DNA of 6,746 nucleotides, from assembly GCA_023451115.1 (NCBI GenBank), contig JAEXFV010000090.1:1-6746 (forward strand), in the 5' to 3' direction. Shown in pieces: positions 1 through 6,188 of the stretch (the first letter of the stretch is position 1; every line of letters begins with the position of its first letter). The translations under genes and the position numbers were made by a program. Under the pieces are notes generated by a model that was given only the letters and a program-made list of their open reading frames with translations, searched no databases and had not been told where the DNA came from. This DNA is from Bacillota bacterium (GTDB taxonomy: Bacteria > Bacillota > Clostridia > Christensenellales > CAG-138).

Positions 1-753
1 CTTGTTACCGGAGGCGGTATGGGGATTGGCCGGGCAATCTGTATCCGGCTAGCACAGTTGGGCGCACACGTAATGGTATCGGACCTTGACGTTGAAGTTG
101 CACAGGAAACGGCTCGAATGCTGGACACCTCTAAAGGGCAAACCCATAGTTTCACATATTTGGATGTGACCCAAAAGGCTTCCGCCCAAGAAGCAGTGGC
201 AAAAACCGTGGAGACCTTTGGGCAAGTAGACATTTTATGCAACAATGCAGGCGTATCTACCATGAACCGGGTAGAGGATTTAACGGAAAAAGAGTGGGAT
301 TTTAACTTTGACGTCAACATCAAGGGCGCTTTCTTTACGACGCAGGCGGCTATTGGCGAACTGAAAAAAACAAAAGGGAAAATCATCAACACGGCTTCTA
401 TGGCATCCATAAAGGCAGCACCTTTGTTGGCTCATTATACCGCCACAAAGTTTGCCGTATTGGGATTTACCAAGGCCTGTGCGCTGGAGTTTGCAGAATA
501 CGGCGTTAGGGTAAATTGTGTGTGCCCTGGATATGTACAAACTTCGATGCAGCAGCGGGAAGTGGTATGGGAAGCAAATTTGCGCGGTATGCAGCCGCAA
601 GAGGTTATTGACGAATATATTAGCCTCACGCCTTTGGGTAGGTTATGCACCCCGGAGGATGTGGCTAAGGTAGTTGGCTTTTTAGCTTCGCCAGATTCGG
701 ACTATCTCACGGGAGAAGCCATCTCCGTATCCGGCGGCGGTATTTGTAAATAG
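1..753 (+). CDS. SDR-family oxidoreductase, 5' end cut off by the window
   Basis: This is a classical short-chain dehydrogenase/reductase, expected to be a cytosolic NAD(P)-dependent enzyme that interconverts an alcohol and a ketone. The frame is open from base 1 and 250 codons are visible; probably only 5-10 N-terminal residues are missing, since the first visible residues already lie in strand 1. Numbering from the first visible codon, the cofactor motif TGGGMGIG is at 3-10. An Asp after strand 2 (residue 28) suggests NAD rather than NADP. NNAG is at 81-84, and the catalytic set is Asn106, Ser133, Tyr146 and Lys150 (YTATK). PG follows in the usual place, and the C-terminus has the family TGEAISVSGG ending. 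An in-frame ATG at base 19 lies inside the glycine-rich motif and is not the true start. The gene ends 36 bases before the SgcQ-like gene. The substrate is unknown; sugar alcohol, keto-sugar and diacetyl-type reductases all share these motifs. Confidence 0.93.
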   Translation, partial: LVTGGGMGIGRAICIRLAQLGAHVMVSDLDVEVAQETARMLDTSKGQTHSFTYLDVTQKASAQEAVAKTVETFGQVDILCNNAGVSTMNRVEDLTEKEWDFNFDVNIKGAFFTTQAAIGELKKTKGKIINTASMASIKAAPLLAHYTATKFAVLGFTKACALEFAEYGVRVNCVCPGYVQTSMQQREVVWEANLRGMQPQEVIDEYISLTPLGRLCTPEDVAKVVGFLASPDSDYLTGEAISVSGGGICK

Positions 754-774
754 CCAATCATGGGTTGGTATAGA

Positions 775-780
775 GAGGAG
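775..780 (+). promoter_or_regulatory. Ribosome binding site of the SgcQ-like gene
   Basis: GAGGAG lies 9 bases before the ATG at 790. It decides the start, because the in-frame ATG at 760 lies upstream of this site and has no such site of its own. Confidence 0.8.
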
Positions 781-789
781 AAACAAACG

Positions 790-1593
790 ATGAGCTGGTT
801 AAAAGAATGCTTGGGAACCGAAAAAGCCATTATTGCCATGTGCCATCTGCAGGCTATGCCGGGTGACCCGGGTTATGACAAAGAAAAAGGAATGCAGTAC
901 GTAATTGACTGTGCAGCAGAGGATATGTTGGCATTGCAGGAAGGCGGCGTAGACGCCATCATGTTTTCCAATGAGTTCAGTCTTCCCTATCTTACCAAGG
1001 TGCGGCCCGAGACTACCGCCTCAATGGCGAGGGTAATTGGAGAGATCCGTTCAAGCTGTAAGATCCCTTATGGGGTGAATTGCTTGTGGGATCCCTATGC
1101 TTCCATTGATTTGGCAGTGGCCACGGATGCAGTGTTTATCCGCGAAGTCATGTCAGGCGTATATGGCAGCGATTTTGGCCTTTGGAACACAAACACCGGG
1201 GATTTGATTCGTCACCAGTATGCAATTGGTGCAGAGAATGTTAAGAAAATTTTTAATATTGTGCCTGAGGGTGCTCAATATATTTGTGATCGAGACATCC
1301 AGAAGGTAGCCCGTTCTACCAACTTTAACTGCAAACCGGATGCAATTGCGGTATCTGGACTTACCGCAGGAGCTGATACGGACTCGGAAACATTACGCCG
1401 CGTAAAGGACGTATTGCCCAATACTGTGGTGTTGGCTAACACAGGCTGTCGGCCAGAAACCATAGAGGCTATTCTTTCCATTGCGGATGGGGCCGTAGTG
1501 GGCACCACCTTCAAACACGATGGAAAGTTTGAAAACCAAGTGGATGTGGAGCGCGTGAAACGCTTCATGGATATTGTACACGCAATGCGATAA
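790..1593 (+). CDS. sgcQ: BtpA/SgcQ-family TIM-barrel protein
   Basis: This 267-residue protein belongs to the BtpA family, predicted (beta/alpha)8 barrels. From memory of E. coli SgcQ, similarity runs along the whole length, with shared blocks such as AMCHL (residues 16-20), PGDPGYD (24-30), a block around MFSNEFSLPYLTK (58-70), GVNxLWDP (95-102), SGLTAG (179-184) and VLANTG (194-199). The C-terminal part, with TTFK at 239-242 then HDGKF, resembles a barrel phosphate-binding site. The biochemical function of SgcQ is not established to my knowledge; in E. coli it sits in the sgc carbohydrate PTS cluster. BtpA itself was linked to photosystem I accumulation in cyanobacteria, which is unlikely to be the role here. 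Position between an SDR and a deglycase-kinase pair suggests an aldolase, epimerase or isomerase acting on a sugar phosphate, which is inference. The start at 790 gives 9-base spacing to GAGGAG and matches the SgcQ N-terminus. Confidence 0.9.
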   Translation: MSWLKECLGTEKAIIAMCHLQAMPGDPGYDKEKGMQYVIDCAAEDMLALQEGGVDAIMFSNEFSLPYLTKVRPETTASMARVIGEIRSSCKIPYGVNCLWDPYASIDLAVATDAVFIREVMSGVYGSDFGLWNTNTGDLIRHQYAIGAENVKKIFNIVPEGAQYICDRDIQKVARSTNFNCKPDAIAVSGLTAGADTDSETLRRVKDVLPNTVVLANTGCRPETIEAILSIADGAVVGTTFKHDGKFENQVDVERVKRFMDIVHAMR

Positions 1594-1603
1594 ATCAAGG
1601 GTT

Positions 1604-1611
1604 AGAAAGGA
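1604..1611 (+). promoter_or_regulatory. Ribosome binding site of the SIS-domain gene
   Basis: AGAAAGGA lies 8 bases before the ATG at 1620. An in-frame TTG at 1614 is only 2 bases from it and the ATG at 1623 is 11 bases away, so 1620 is the favoured start. Confidence 0.7.
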
Positions 1612-1619
1612 AATTGAGT

Positions 1620-2633
1620 ATGATGTTTAATTTTGATATTCCACGGTATGAAACCGTGGTGAACGACGCTCTTGCCCTGCGCCCGCAGATTGAGGCGGCT
1701 GCGGATGAGATTAGTAAAAAGGGCTATTCCAATATCTTCTTTATTGGATGTGGCGGAACCTATTCCCATTCCTTTGCTTTTAAACTGATGCTGGATAGCA
1801 ATTCTGAAATTGAAAGCCAATCCTTAATTGCGGCAGAATTCATGAAAATGCCCCCCAAAAAGTTCTCCAGTCGCTCTGTGTGCGTGTTCTCCACTCGCTC
1901 CGGCAACACAAAAGAAATCGTCCAGGCAGCAAAATATTGTAAAGATGCTGGTGCGACCGTGGTAATGTATGTTTCTAATGCAGGAACTCCTGCCTGTGAA
2001 TATGCGGATTATCTGTTCCATAGTTTTGCTGAAGACGATAACCTGGCTGAGGCCATTTACCTGGTGAACCTCCGGTTTGTTGCCAGGATGATGTATAATG
2101 CCGGGAGCTTCCCCGAATATCAGGAATTTGCAGACGGCTTGGGAAAGATTACCCCTTATTTAATCAAAGCCAAAGAGCAGTATGAAGATCGGTGCAAAGC
2201 CTTAGCCGATCATCATAAGGACACACCGTATCACATGGTTGTGGGCAGCGGATATGTATGGGGCGAGGCATACGATTACGCGATGTGTATTCTGGAAGAA
2301 ATGCAGTGGATTAAAACAAAATCCATCCATGCCGCAGAATTCTTCCACGGCACTCTGGAGTTGGTAGAAGAAGACACCAGCATTATCTTGCTTTACGGTG
2401 AGGATGCCACCCGGCCTTTGATGGATCGCGTATACAATTTTGCAACCCGTTTTAGTAAAGAAATCGCAATCTTTGACTCCAAAGATATTGTCCTACCTTT
2501 GTTGGAGGAGCAGAGGCAGTATGTGTCTCCGTTGGTGATTTATGCTATAACGGAGCGGCTAAGCTGCCACTTGGAGCATGTGCGCAACCATCCCCTCACC
2601 ACTCGCAGGTATTATCGCCAAATGGAGTATTGA
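1620..2633 (+). CDS. Double-SIS-domain protein, FrlB/FraB-like phosphosugar deglycase
   Basis: This 337-residue cytosolic protein has two SIS domains. The family includes GlmS-type isomerases and the FrlB/FraB deglycases, which split 6-phosphorylated Amadori compounds into glucose 6-phosphate and the amine or amino acid. The first SIS domain has FIGCGGTYSHS at 41-51 and the sugar-phosphate-binding Ser/Thr loop STRSGNT at 91-97. The second begins near VGSGYVWGEA at 208-217. Glu227 and His243 are 16 residues apart, the same spacing as the Glu/His pair proposed to be catalytic in Salmonella FraB (Glu214/His230, from memory). The block EFFHGTLELVE and the C-terminus RRYYRQMEY closely parallel E. 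coli FrlB (EFRHGPLEIVE, RRYYGGLVEY). There is no glutaminase domain, which excludes full GlmS. The kinase gene follows after 2 bases, as expected for coupled steps. Deglycase is the best guess; a ketose/aldose aminoisomerase is the main alternative. Confidence 0.85.
   Translation: MMFNFDIPRYETVVNDALALRPQIEAAADEISKKGYSNIFFIGCGGTYSHSFAFKLMLDSNSEIESQSLIAAEFMKMPPKKFSSRSVCVFSTRSGNTKEIVQAAKYCKDAGATVVMYVSNAGTPACEYADYLFHSFAEDDNLAEAIYLVNLRFVARMMYNAGSFPEYQEFADGLGKITPYLIKAKEQYEDRCKALADHHKDTPYHMVVGSGYVWGEAYDYAMCILEEMQWIKTKSIHAAEFFHGTLELVEEDTSIILLYGEDATRPLMDRVYNFATRFSKEIAIFDSKDIVLPLLEEQRQYVSPLVIYAITERLSCHLEHVRNHPLTTRRYYRQMEY
2624..2627 (+). promoter_or_regulatory. Ribosome binding site of the kinase, inside the SIS gene
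   Basis: GGAG inside the last codons of the SIS gene lies 8 bases before the ATG at 2636. An in-frame TTG at 2630 overlaps the SIS stop codon but is only 2 bases from GGAG, so ATG 2636 is preferred. The arrangement implies translational coupling. Confidence 0.65.
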
Positions 2634-2635
2634 GT

Positions 2636-3547
2636 ATGATAAGAGCCGTCGGTATTGGGGATTATGTGATAGATCGTTACTATCACTATGGCAAAATGTT
2701 TCCAGGCGGAAACGCGCTGAATTTTGCCATATATAGCAAGCAGCTTGGCCATGACGCCGCGTTTGTAAGCGTATTGGCAGACGACCATTTCACTGATCTG
2801 GTTACCAAGGCATTGGATGATTACCAGATCGACCGTTCCAGATGTGTGCCTCGCCATGGCGAAACCTGGCTTTGCAATACGCGTCTGGAAAATGGCGAAC
2901 GTACCATTACCGACGGCAATGATTGCGGCGTAATTAAAAATCAGCCGTTGCAAATCGATTCTTTGCTGTTGGATTATCTCAAAGGCTTTGATATTATCCA
3001 TGCCAACGTGAACGGGTGCTTGGGCAAAGAATTGGAGAAACTTAAGGACACAGGGGTCCCTGTCATATATGATTATTCAGACGTTTGGCAAACCGAAGAG
3101 GATCTGTTGTCTGTGTGTCCACACATCAATTTTGCATTTTTTTCAGGCAAAAAGTTGCCACAGGATGTTTTAAAGGATCTATTAAAGAAACTGGTAGAGC
3201 ACGGCTGTGAATTGGCCATTTGCACCATTGGTAAAGACGGCGCTATCGTATACGACGGCACACGGTATTTTATGGAGGAGCCATACAATTTGCATGCTTC
3301 AGTGATCGATACCCTGGGGGCGGGAGATTCCTTTTTAACAGGGTTTATTACCACCTATATCGAGGGAAGGAAACGGTTAGCGTGCATTACGCAAAACACG
3401 CCGGAGCAGTATTGTACGGAGCAAAATCTAGGTGAATACAAACAAAATCTTATCTCATATTCCATGCAGGTAGGTAATCTGCTTGCAATTCGTAATTGCA
3501 TGGTGTTAGGCGCATTTGGTTGCGGCGTCCCTTTGGTGGAGGATTGA
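2636..3547 (+). CDS. PfkB-family sugar kinase, fructoselysine 6-kinase (FrlD)-like
   Basis: This 303-residue ribokinase-superfamily enzyme would transfer phosphate from ATP to a sugar hydroxyl in the cytosol. The N-terminal substrate motif is PGGNALN (23-29). The hallmark DTLGAGDSF is at 225-233, with the catalytic base Asp231 and the GAG anion hole before it. It most resembles FrlD: IGDYVID (7-13) against IGDNCVD, then PGGNA, a DIIHANVNG block (119-127), YDYSDVW (145-151) against FDFSDKW, and FAFFS. The start at 2636 fits FrlD, which also begins a few residues before the first strand. Adjacent FrlB-like and FrlD-like genes support phosphorylation at C6 of an Amadori-type compound before cleavage. 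The protein is about 40 residues longer than E. coli FrlD (about 261), mostly after residue 245, including a Gln/Cys-rich segment around 250-285. Assignment as a PfkB kinase is firm; the substrate is inferred. Confidence 0.88.
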   Translation: MIRAVGIGDYVIDRYYHYGKMFPGGNALNFAIYSKQLGHDAAFVSVLADDHFTDLVTKALDDYQIDRSRCVPRHGETWLCNTRLENGERTITDGNDCGVIKNQPLQIDSLLLDYLKGFDIIHANVNGCLGKELEKLKDTGVPVIYDYSDVWQTEEDLLSVCPHINFAFFSGKKLPQDVLKDLLKKLVEHGCELAICTIGKDGAIVYDGTRYFMEEPYNLHASVIDTLGAGDSFLTGFITTYIEGRKRLACITQNTPEQYCTEQNLGEYKQNLISYSMQVGNLLAIRNCMVLGAFGCGVPLVED

Positions 3548-3561
3548 TGAAAAATAAAAAG

Positions 3562-3568
3562 AAAGGAG
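3562..3568 (+). promoter_or_regulatory. Strong Shine-Dalgarno site not attached to an annotated gene
   Basis: AAAGGAG is among the best ribosome-binding matches in the window, yet it lies 50 bases before the ATPase start at 3619, too far to serve it directly. It is well placed (6 bases) for a GTG at 3575 that opens a very short reading frame. Confidence 0.6.
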
Positions 3569-3574
3569 ACCGTG

Positions 3575-3601
3575 GTGTGTAGTTTCGGACTTCCGGAATA
3601 G
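3575..3601 (+). CDS. Possible leader peptide of 8 residues upstream of the ATPase gene
   Basis: A GTG codon 6 bases after AAAGGAG opens a frame that would encode MCSFGLPE before a TAG at 3599-3601. A second GTG at 3572 is in the same frame but too close to the site. The TAG ends 17 bases before the ATPase ATG, a distance at which re-initiation is feasible. No amino acid is repeated in a way that suggests a classical attenuation peptide. The support is only the ribosome-binding site and spacing. It could also be the remnant of an older ATPase start displaced by an indel, since its frame differs from that of the ATPase. Confidence 0.3.
   Translation: MCSFGLPE
3583..3598 (+). other. Small stem-loop within the possible leader peptide
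   Basis: TTTCGG (3583-3588) can pair with CCGGAA (3593-3598) around an ACTT loop, giving six pairs including one G-U. It overlaps the palindrome TTCCGGAA at 3591-3598. The stem is short and no T-tract follows, so it is not a terminator. Ribosomes translating the leader would melt it. Confidence 0.3.
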
Positions 3602-3607
3602 CATGCA

Positions 3608-3636
3608 CAAAAAAGCATATGTCAGAAGCTTTTTTG
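3608..3636 (+). other. Inverted repeat enclosing the ATPase start codon
   Basis: CAAAAAAGC (3608-3616) is perfectly complementary to GCTTTTTTG (3628-3636), with an 11-base loop that holds the ATG at 3619. The nine pairs are mostly A-T, so the structure is weak. It could tune access to a start codon that has no Shine-Dalgarno site of its own. The right arm lies in coding sequence and codes for the residues around Ala-Phe-Leu. Confidence 0.4.
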
Positions 3637-5112
3637 AAAATGAAAAATATCACCAAATCATACGGTGGTATTCATGCGTTAAAGCAAGTCAATCTTGAAC
3701 TCCACAGAGGAGAGATCCTTTGCTTGCTTGGTGAAAACGGCGCAGGCAAATCTACACTCATCAAAATACTTTCCGGTGTAGAAAAGCCTACTAGCGGAGA
3801 AATTGAGCTTAACGGCAAGTCGATTATCCTGAAAGATCCCAAGTCGGCCCATGAAGCTGGATTTAGCACCGTTTATCAGGAAATGGTGCAACTACCGCGT
3901 ATGACCATTGCGGAGAACATCTTTATCGGCCGTTACCCTCTAAAAAATGGCCTGATTGATTTTGCTAAACTGCAGCAGATGACGCTGGCATTGATGGATC
4001 GGTTGGACATTCACTTTGATCCCAATGTAAAAATCGGCTCTCTCAGCATTGCCCAGCGTCAGCTGGTGGAAATTATGAAGGCGTTGTCCTTTGACTCTCA
4101 GGTAATTATCTTTGATGAGCCAACCTCTTCCTTAACAAATGAAGAAACCACAATCCTGTTTCGTATTATCCGTAACTTAAAAGAAGAAGGAATTTCAATC
4201 ATTTACATTTCCCATAGGTTGGAGGATGTGTTTGAAATCGGCGACCGGGCCATGGTGTTGCGGGACGGTGAGAACAGTGGCGATGGCATGGTAAAAGACC
4301 TTACCAATGATGATATTATCGCCATGATGGTAGGGCGTTCCTTAAAAAATCGTTTCCCCAAACGCAAAGCAAAAATTGGGAAAGAGATTTTAAGGGTGGA
4401 GCACATTATCAACCCCAGAGTCAAAGACGTTTCCTTTACCTTACATGAAGGGGAAGTGCTGGGATTTGGTGGGCTGGTAGGCGCTGGCAGGAGTGAGCTG
4501 ATGCGCGCGGTTATGGGCATGGATAAATGCTCGGGCAAAGTATTTCTGGAAGGAAAGGAAATTAAGAATAGCTCACCCTCTATGGCTATTGCGAACGGCA
4601 TTACCCAGGTGCCGGAAGATCGCAAGGACGAAGGACTGGTTCTGCGTTTGCCGATCATCAGCAATATTCAGCTGAGCGCTTATAAGCGATTTGTAAACAA
4701 AATGGGTTTCCTGGTAAAGAAAAAAGAAGAAGCGGTTGCCCAAGAGTATATGGATCGCTTGTCCATTAAAGCGCAAACGGTACGGCAGCCAGCGGGCTCC
4801 TTATCCGGTGGCAACCAGCAAAAGGTAGTGTTGGCACGTTGCCTTGCGCCCAATCCCAAGGTATTGATCCTGGATGAACCGACCCGCGGCATTGATGTGG
4901 GCGCAAAGGTTGAAATATATGAAATTATGAATAGCTTAGCGGAGCAGGGCGTTGCAATCATTATGATTTCTTCGGAACTTCCGGAGCTATTGAGCATGAG
5001 CGATCGCATTATTGTGATGCATGAAGGCGTGGTTACTGGCGAGCTTGACCCGGCAGAAGCATCAGAGCAGAAGGTAATGAAGTTAGCAACACTGAAGGAG
5101 GCTGCAGAATGA
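3619..5112 (+). CDS. Sugar ABC transporter double ATPase, RbsA/MglA type
   Basis: This 497-residue protein has two fused nucleotide-binding domains, the usual form and length for ribose/galactose-class (CUT2) importers. It would power uptake through the permease encoded next. Domain 1 (about 5-240): Walker A GENGAGKST at 38-46, Q-loop Gln87, a signature region reading LSIAQRQ near 142-148, Walker B and Asp-Glu at 166-167, and the switch His199. Domain 2 (about 255-490): a degenerate Walker A GLVGAGRSE (285-293) with Arg in place of Lys, VPEDR at 331-335, a canonical signature LSGGNQQ (395-401) and Walker B Asp-Glu at 419-420. These asymmetries are normal for RbsA relatives. The start at 3619 (MSEAFLKMKNITKSY) matches the family N-terminus but lacks a ribosome-binding site; ATG 3640 is the alternative. 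It follows the kinase gene by 71 bases and overlaps the permease gene by 4. Confidence 0.95.
   Translation: MSEAFLKMKNITKSYGGIHALKQVNLELHRGEILCLLGENGAGKSTLIKILSGVEKPTSGEIELNGKSIILKDPKSAHEAGFSTVYQEMVQLPRMTIAENIFIGRYPLKNGLIDFAKLQQMTLALMDRLDIHFDPNVKIGSLSIAQRQLVEIMKALSFDSQVIIFDEPTSSLTNEETTILFRIIRNLKEEGISIIYISHRLEDVFEIGDRAMVLRDGENSGDGMVKDLTNDDIIAMMVGRSLKNRFPKRKAKIGKEILRVEHIINPRVKDVSFTLHEGEVLGFGGLVGAGRSELMRAVMGMDKCSGKVFLEGKEIKNSSPSMAIANGITQVPEDRKDEGLVLRLPIISNIQLSAYKRFVNKMGFLVKKKEEAVAQEYMDRLSIKAQTVRQPAGSLSGGNQQKVVLARCLAPNPKVLILDEPTRGIDVGAKVEIYEIMNSLAEQGVAIIMISSELPELLSMSDRIIVMHEGVVTGELDPAEASEQKVMKLATLKEAAE
5095..5101 (+). promoter_or_regulatory. Ribosome binding site of the permease, inside the ATPase gene
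   Basis: AAGGAGG lies 7 bases before the permease ATG at 5109, within the final codons of the ATPase gene. With the ATGA stop/start overlap it indicates coupled translation of the two membrane-complex subunits. Confidence 0.8.
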
Positions 5113-6101
5113 AAAACGGCAATGCGGCAAAGGGAAAAGAAAAGGGATTTCTATCCGGTAAATTAAAAAATTCTACTTTTAGCTCATACTCAGGCTTGGC
5201 GTTGGTTTTGATTGTGTTTTGTATATTCTTATCCATTCGCAATCCCAACTTTATGACGGTGAACAACATACTCAACGTCCTTCGCCAAGTTTCCGTTTAT
5301 GGTATCCTGTCAGCGGGTATGGCGTTTGTCATTATCTCCGGCGGTATTGATCTGAGCGTGGGCGCTGTAGCGGGGATTGCAGGGGCGATTGTGGCCAAAT
5401 GTATTACCCAGGATTGGATGCCGTTTGTCCCCATTGTTATCCTTTCTATCCTATTAGGCGGTTTAATTGGCTTATGCAACGGTACGCTGATTTCGCGCAC
5501 GGGCATTCCGCCTTTTGTAATGACATTGGGAATGCAAACTTCTTTGCGCGGTCTTTGCTACATCATTTGCGAGGGCAGGCCTATCGGCAACTTGCCCAAC
5601 TATTTTCAGGATATTGGTTTGGGCGCTACATTGGGCATTCCTACGCCAATTTATTTCATGGTGGCTATCTTTATCATTGCAGGCGTTATCTTGAACAAAA
5701 CTCCCTTTGGGCGTTCCATCTATGCTGTTGGCGGCAATCCCACGGCTGCGTTTAATGCAGGTATCAATTCCAAACGGGTGCTTACCAGCGCATATACCAT
5801 CAGCGGCTTGTTTGCGGCCCTGGCTGGCATTCTGCTGGCAGCTAGAAACGCTTCGGCACAGCCTACCGGTGGCCAGGCATTTGAAACGGAGGCCATTGCA
5901 GCCTGTGCCATGGGCGGTATTTCCATGGCAGGTGGGTATGGATCCATTGTGGGCGTTATCTTAGGCACTTTGATCCTGGGCGTAATCAACAACGGAATGA
6001 ACCTGTTATATATCAATTCTTACTGGCAGTTGGTTGTAAAGGGCGTTATCATCGCTGGCTCCGTCATTTACTCCATGTATAATGCTAAACGCGGCGAATG
6101 A
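5109..6101 (+). CDS. Sugar ABC transporter permease, RbsC type
   Basis: This 330-residue integral membrane protein of the BPD_transp_2 (RbsC/XylH/MglC) family would dimerise to form the sugar channel with the double ATPase. A charged N-terminus (about 1-25, Lys-rich) precedes roughly 8-10 hydrophobic segments, clearest near 28-43, 62-77, 82-97, 105-124, 171-186, 211-234, 269-286 and 304-322. Family marks include ISGGIDLSVGA (76-86), the loop after the fourth segment with SRTGIPPFVMTLG (129-141), and AVGGNPTAAFNAGI (206-219), which resembles the conserved cytoplasmic coupling region of the family. The start ATG overlaps the ATPase stop as ATGA and has a strong ribosome-binding site. Length is typical for the family (about 320-340). 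The family is firm, but motifs in these permeases do not reveal which sugar is moved. Confidence 0.95.
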   Translation: MKNGNAAKGKEKGFLSGKLKNSTFSSYSGLALVLIVFCIFLSIRNPNFMTVNNILNVLRQVSVYGILSAGMAFVIISGGIDLSVGAVAGIAGAIVAKCITQDWMPFVPIVILSILLGGLIGLCNGTLISRTGIPPFVMTLGMQTSLRGLCYIICEGRPIGNLPNYFQDIGLGATLGIPTPIYFMVAIFIIAGVILNKTPFGRSIYAVGGNPTAAFNAGINSKRVLTSAYTISGLFAALAGILLAARNASAQPTGGQAFETEAIAACAMGGISMAGGYGSIVGVILGTLILGVINNGMNLLYINSYWQLVVKGVIIAGSVIYSMYNAKRGE

Positions 6102-6123
6102 TGGATGCAGTATTTTATTATCA

Positions 6124-6161
6124 ATCATCTTACTGGGCTAGTAAGGCGCAAGCCTTATGAT
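6124..6161 (+). other. Overlapping alternative stem-loops before the binding-protein gene
   Basis: This lies in the 87-base gap after the permease gene. GTAAGGC (6141-6147) pairs with GCCTTAT (6152-6158) around a GCAA loop, a GNRA-type tetraloop; six pairs are Watson-Crick and one is G-T. CTTAC (6129-6133) can instead pair with GTAAG (6141-6145), using the same bases, and ATCAT (6124-6128) can pair with ATGAT (6157-6161). The folds compete. No T-tract follows, so it is not a normal intrinsic terminator. A processing or stability hairpin that raises binding-protein mRNA relative to the membrane subunits would fit its position, which is inference. Confidence 0.55.
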
Positions 6162-6172
6162 AGAAACAAAAG

Positions 6173-6178
6173 AAAGGA
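6173..6178 (+). promoter_or_regulatory. Ribosome binding site of the binding-protein gene
   Basis: AAAGGA lies 10 bases before the ATG at 6189, followed by an A-rich unstructured spacer that favours strong translation. Confidence 0.75.
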
Positions 6179-6188
6179 AGCAAAAACA

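Noticed and set aside
3603..3698. A short frame from ATG 3603 overlapping the ATPase start
   Set aside because: No ribosome-binding site at the right distance, and it runs out of frame through the conserved start of the ATPase.
4203..4664. A 153-codon open frame on the - strand within the ATPase gene
   Set aside because: It lies wholly opposite a well-supported double ATPase, has low-complexity Ser/Pro-rich composition and no recognisable motif or ribosome-binding site.
5399..5755. A 118-codon + strand frame inside the permease gene
   Set aside because: It is out of frame with a complete RbsC-type permease and its translation is rich in Cys, His, Tyr and Arg without family features.
6130..6161. 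Possible promoter before the binding-protein gene, with TATGAT at 6156-6161 as a -10 box
   Set aside because: No convincing -35 box at 16-18 bases upstream; CTGGGC at the 17-base spacing matches TTGACA poorly, and the bases are better explained by stem-loop pairing.
6124..6161. Intrinsic terminator between the permease and binding-protein genes
   Set aside because: No run of T follows the stem; the downstream bases are A-rich and include the ribosome-binding site.
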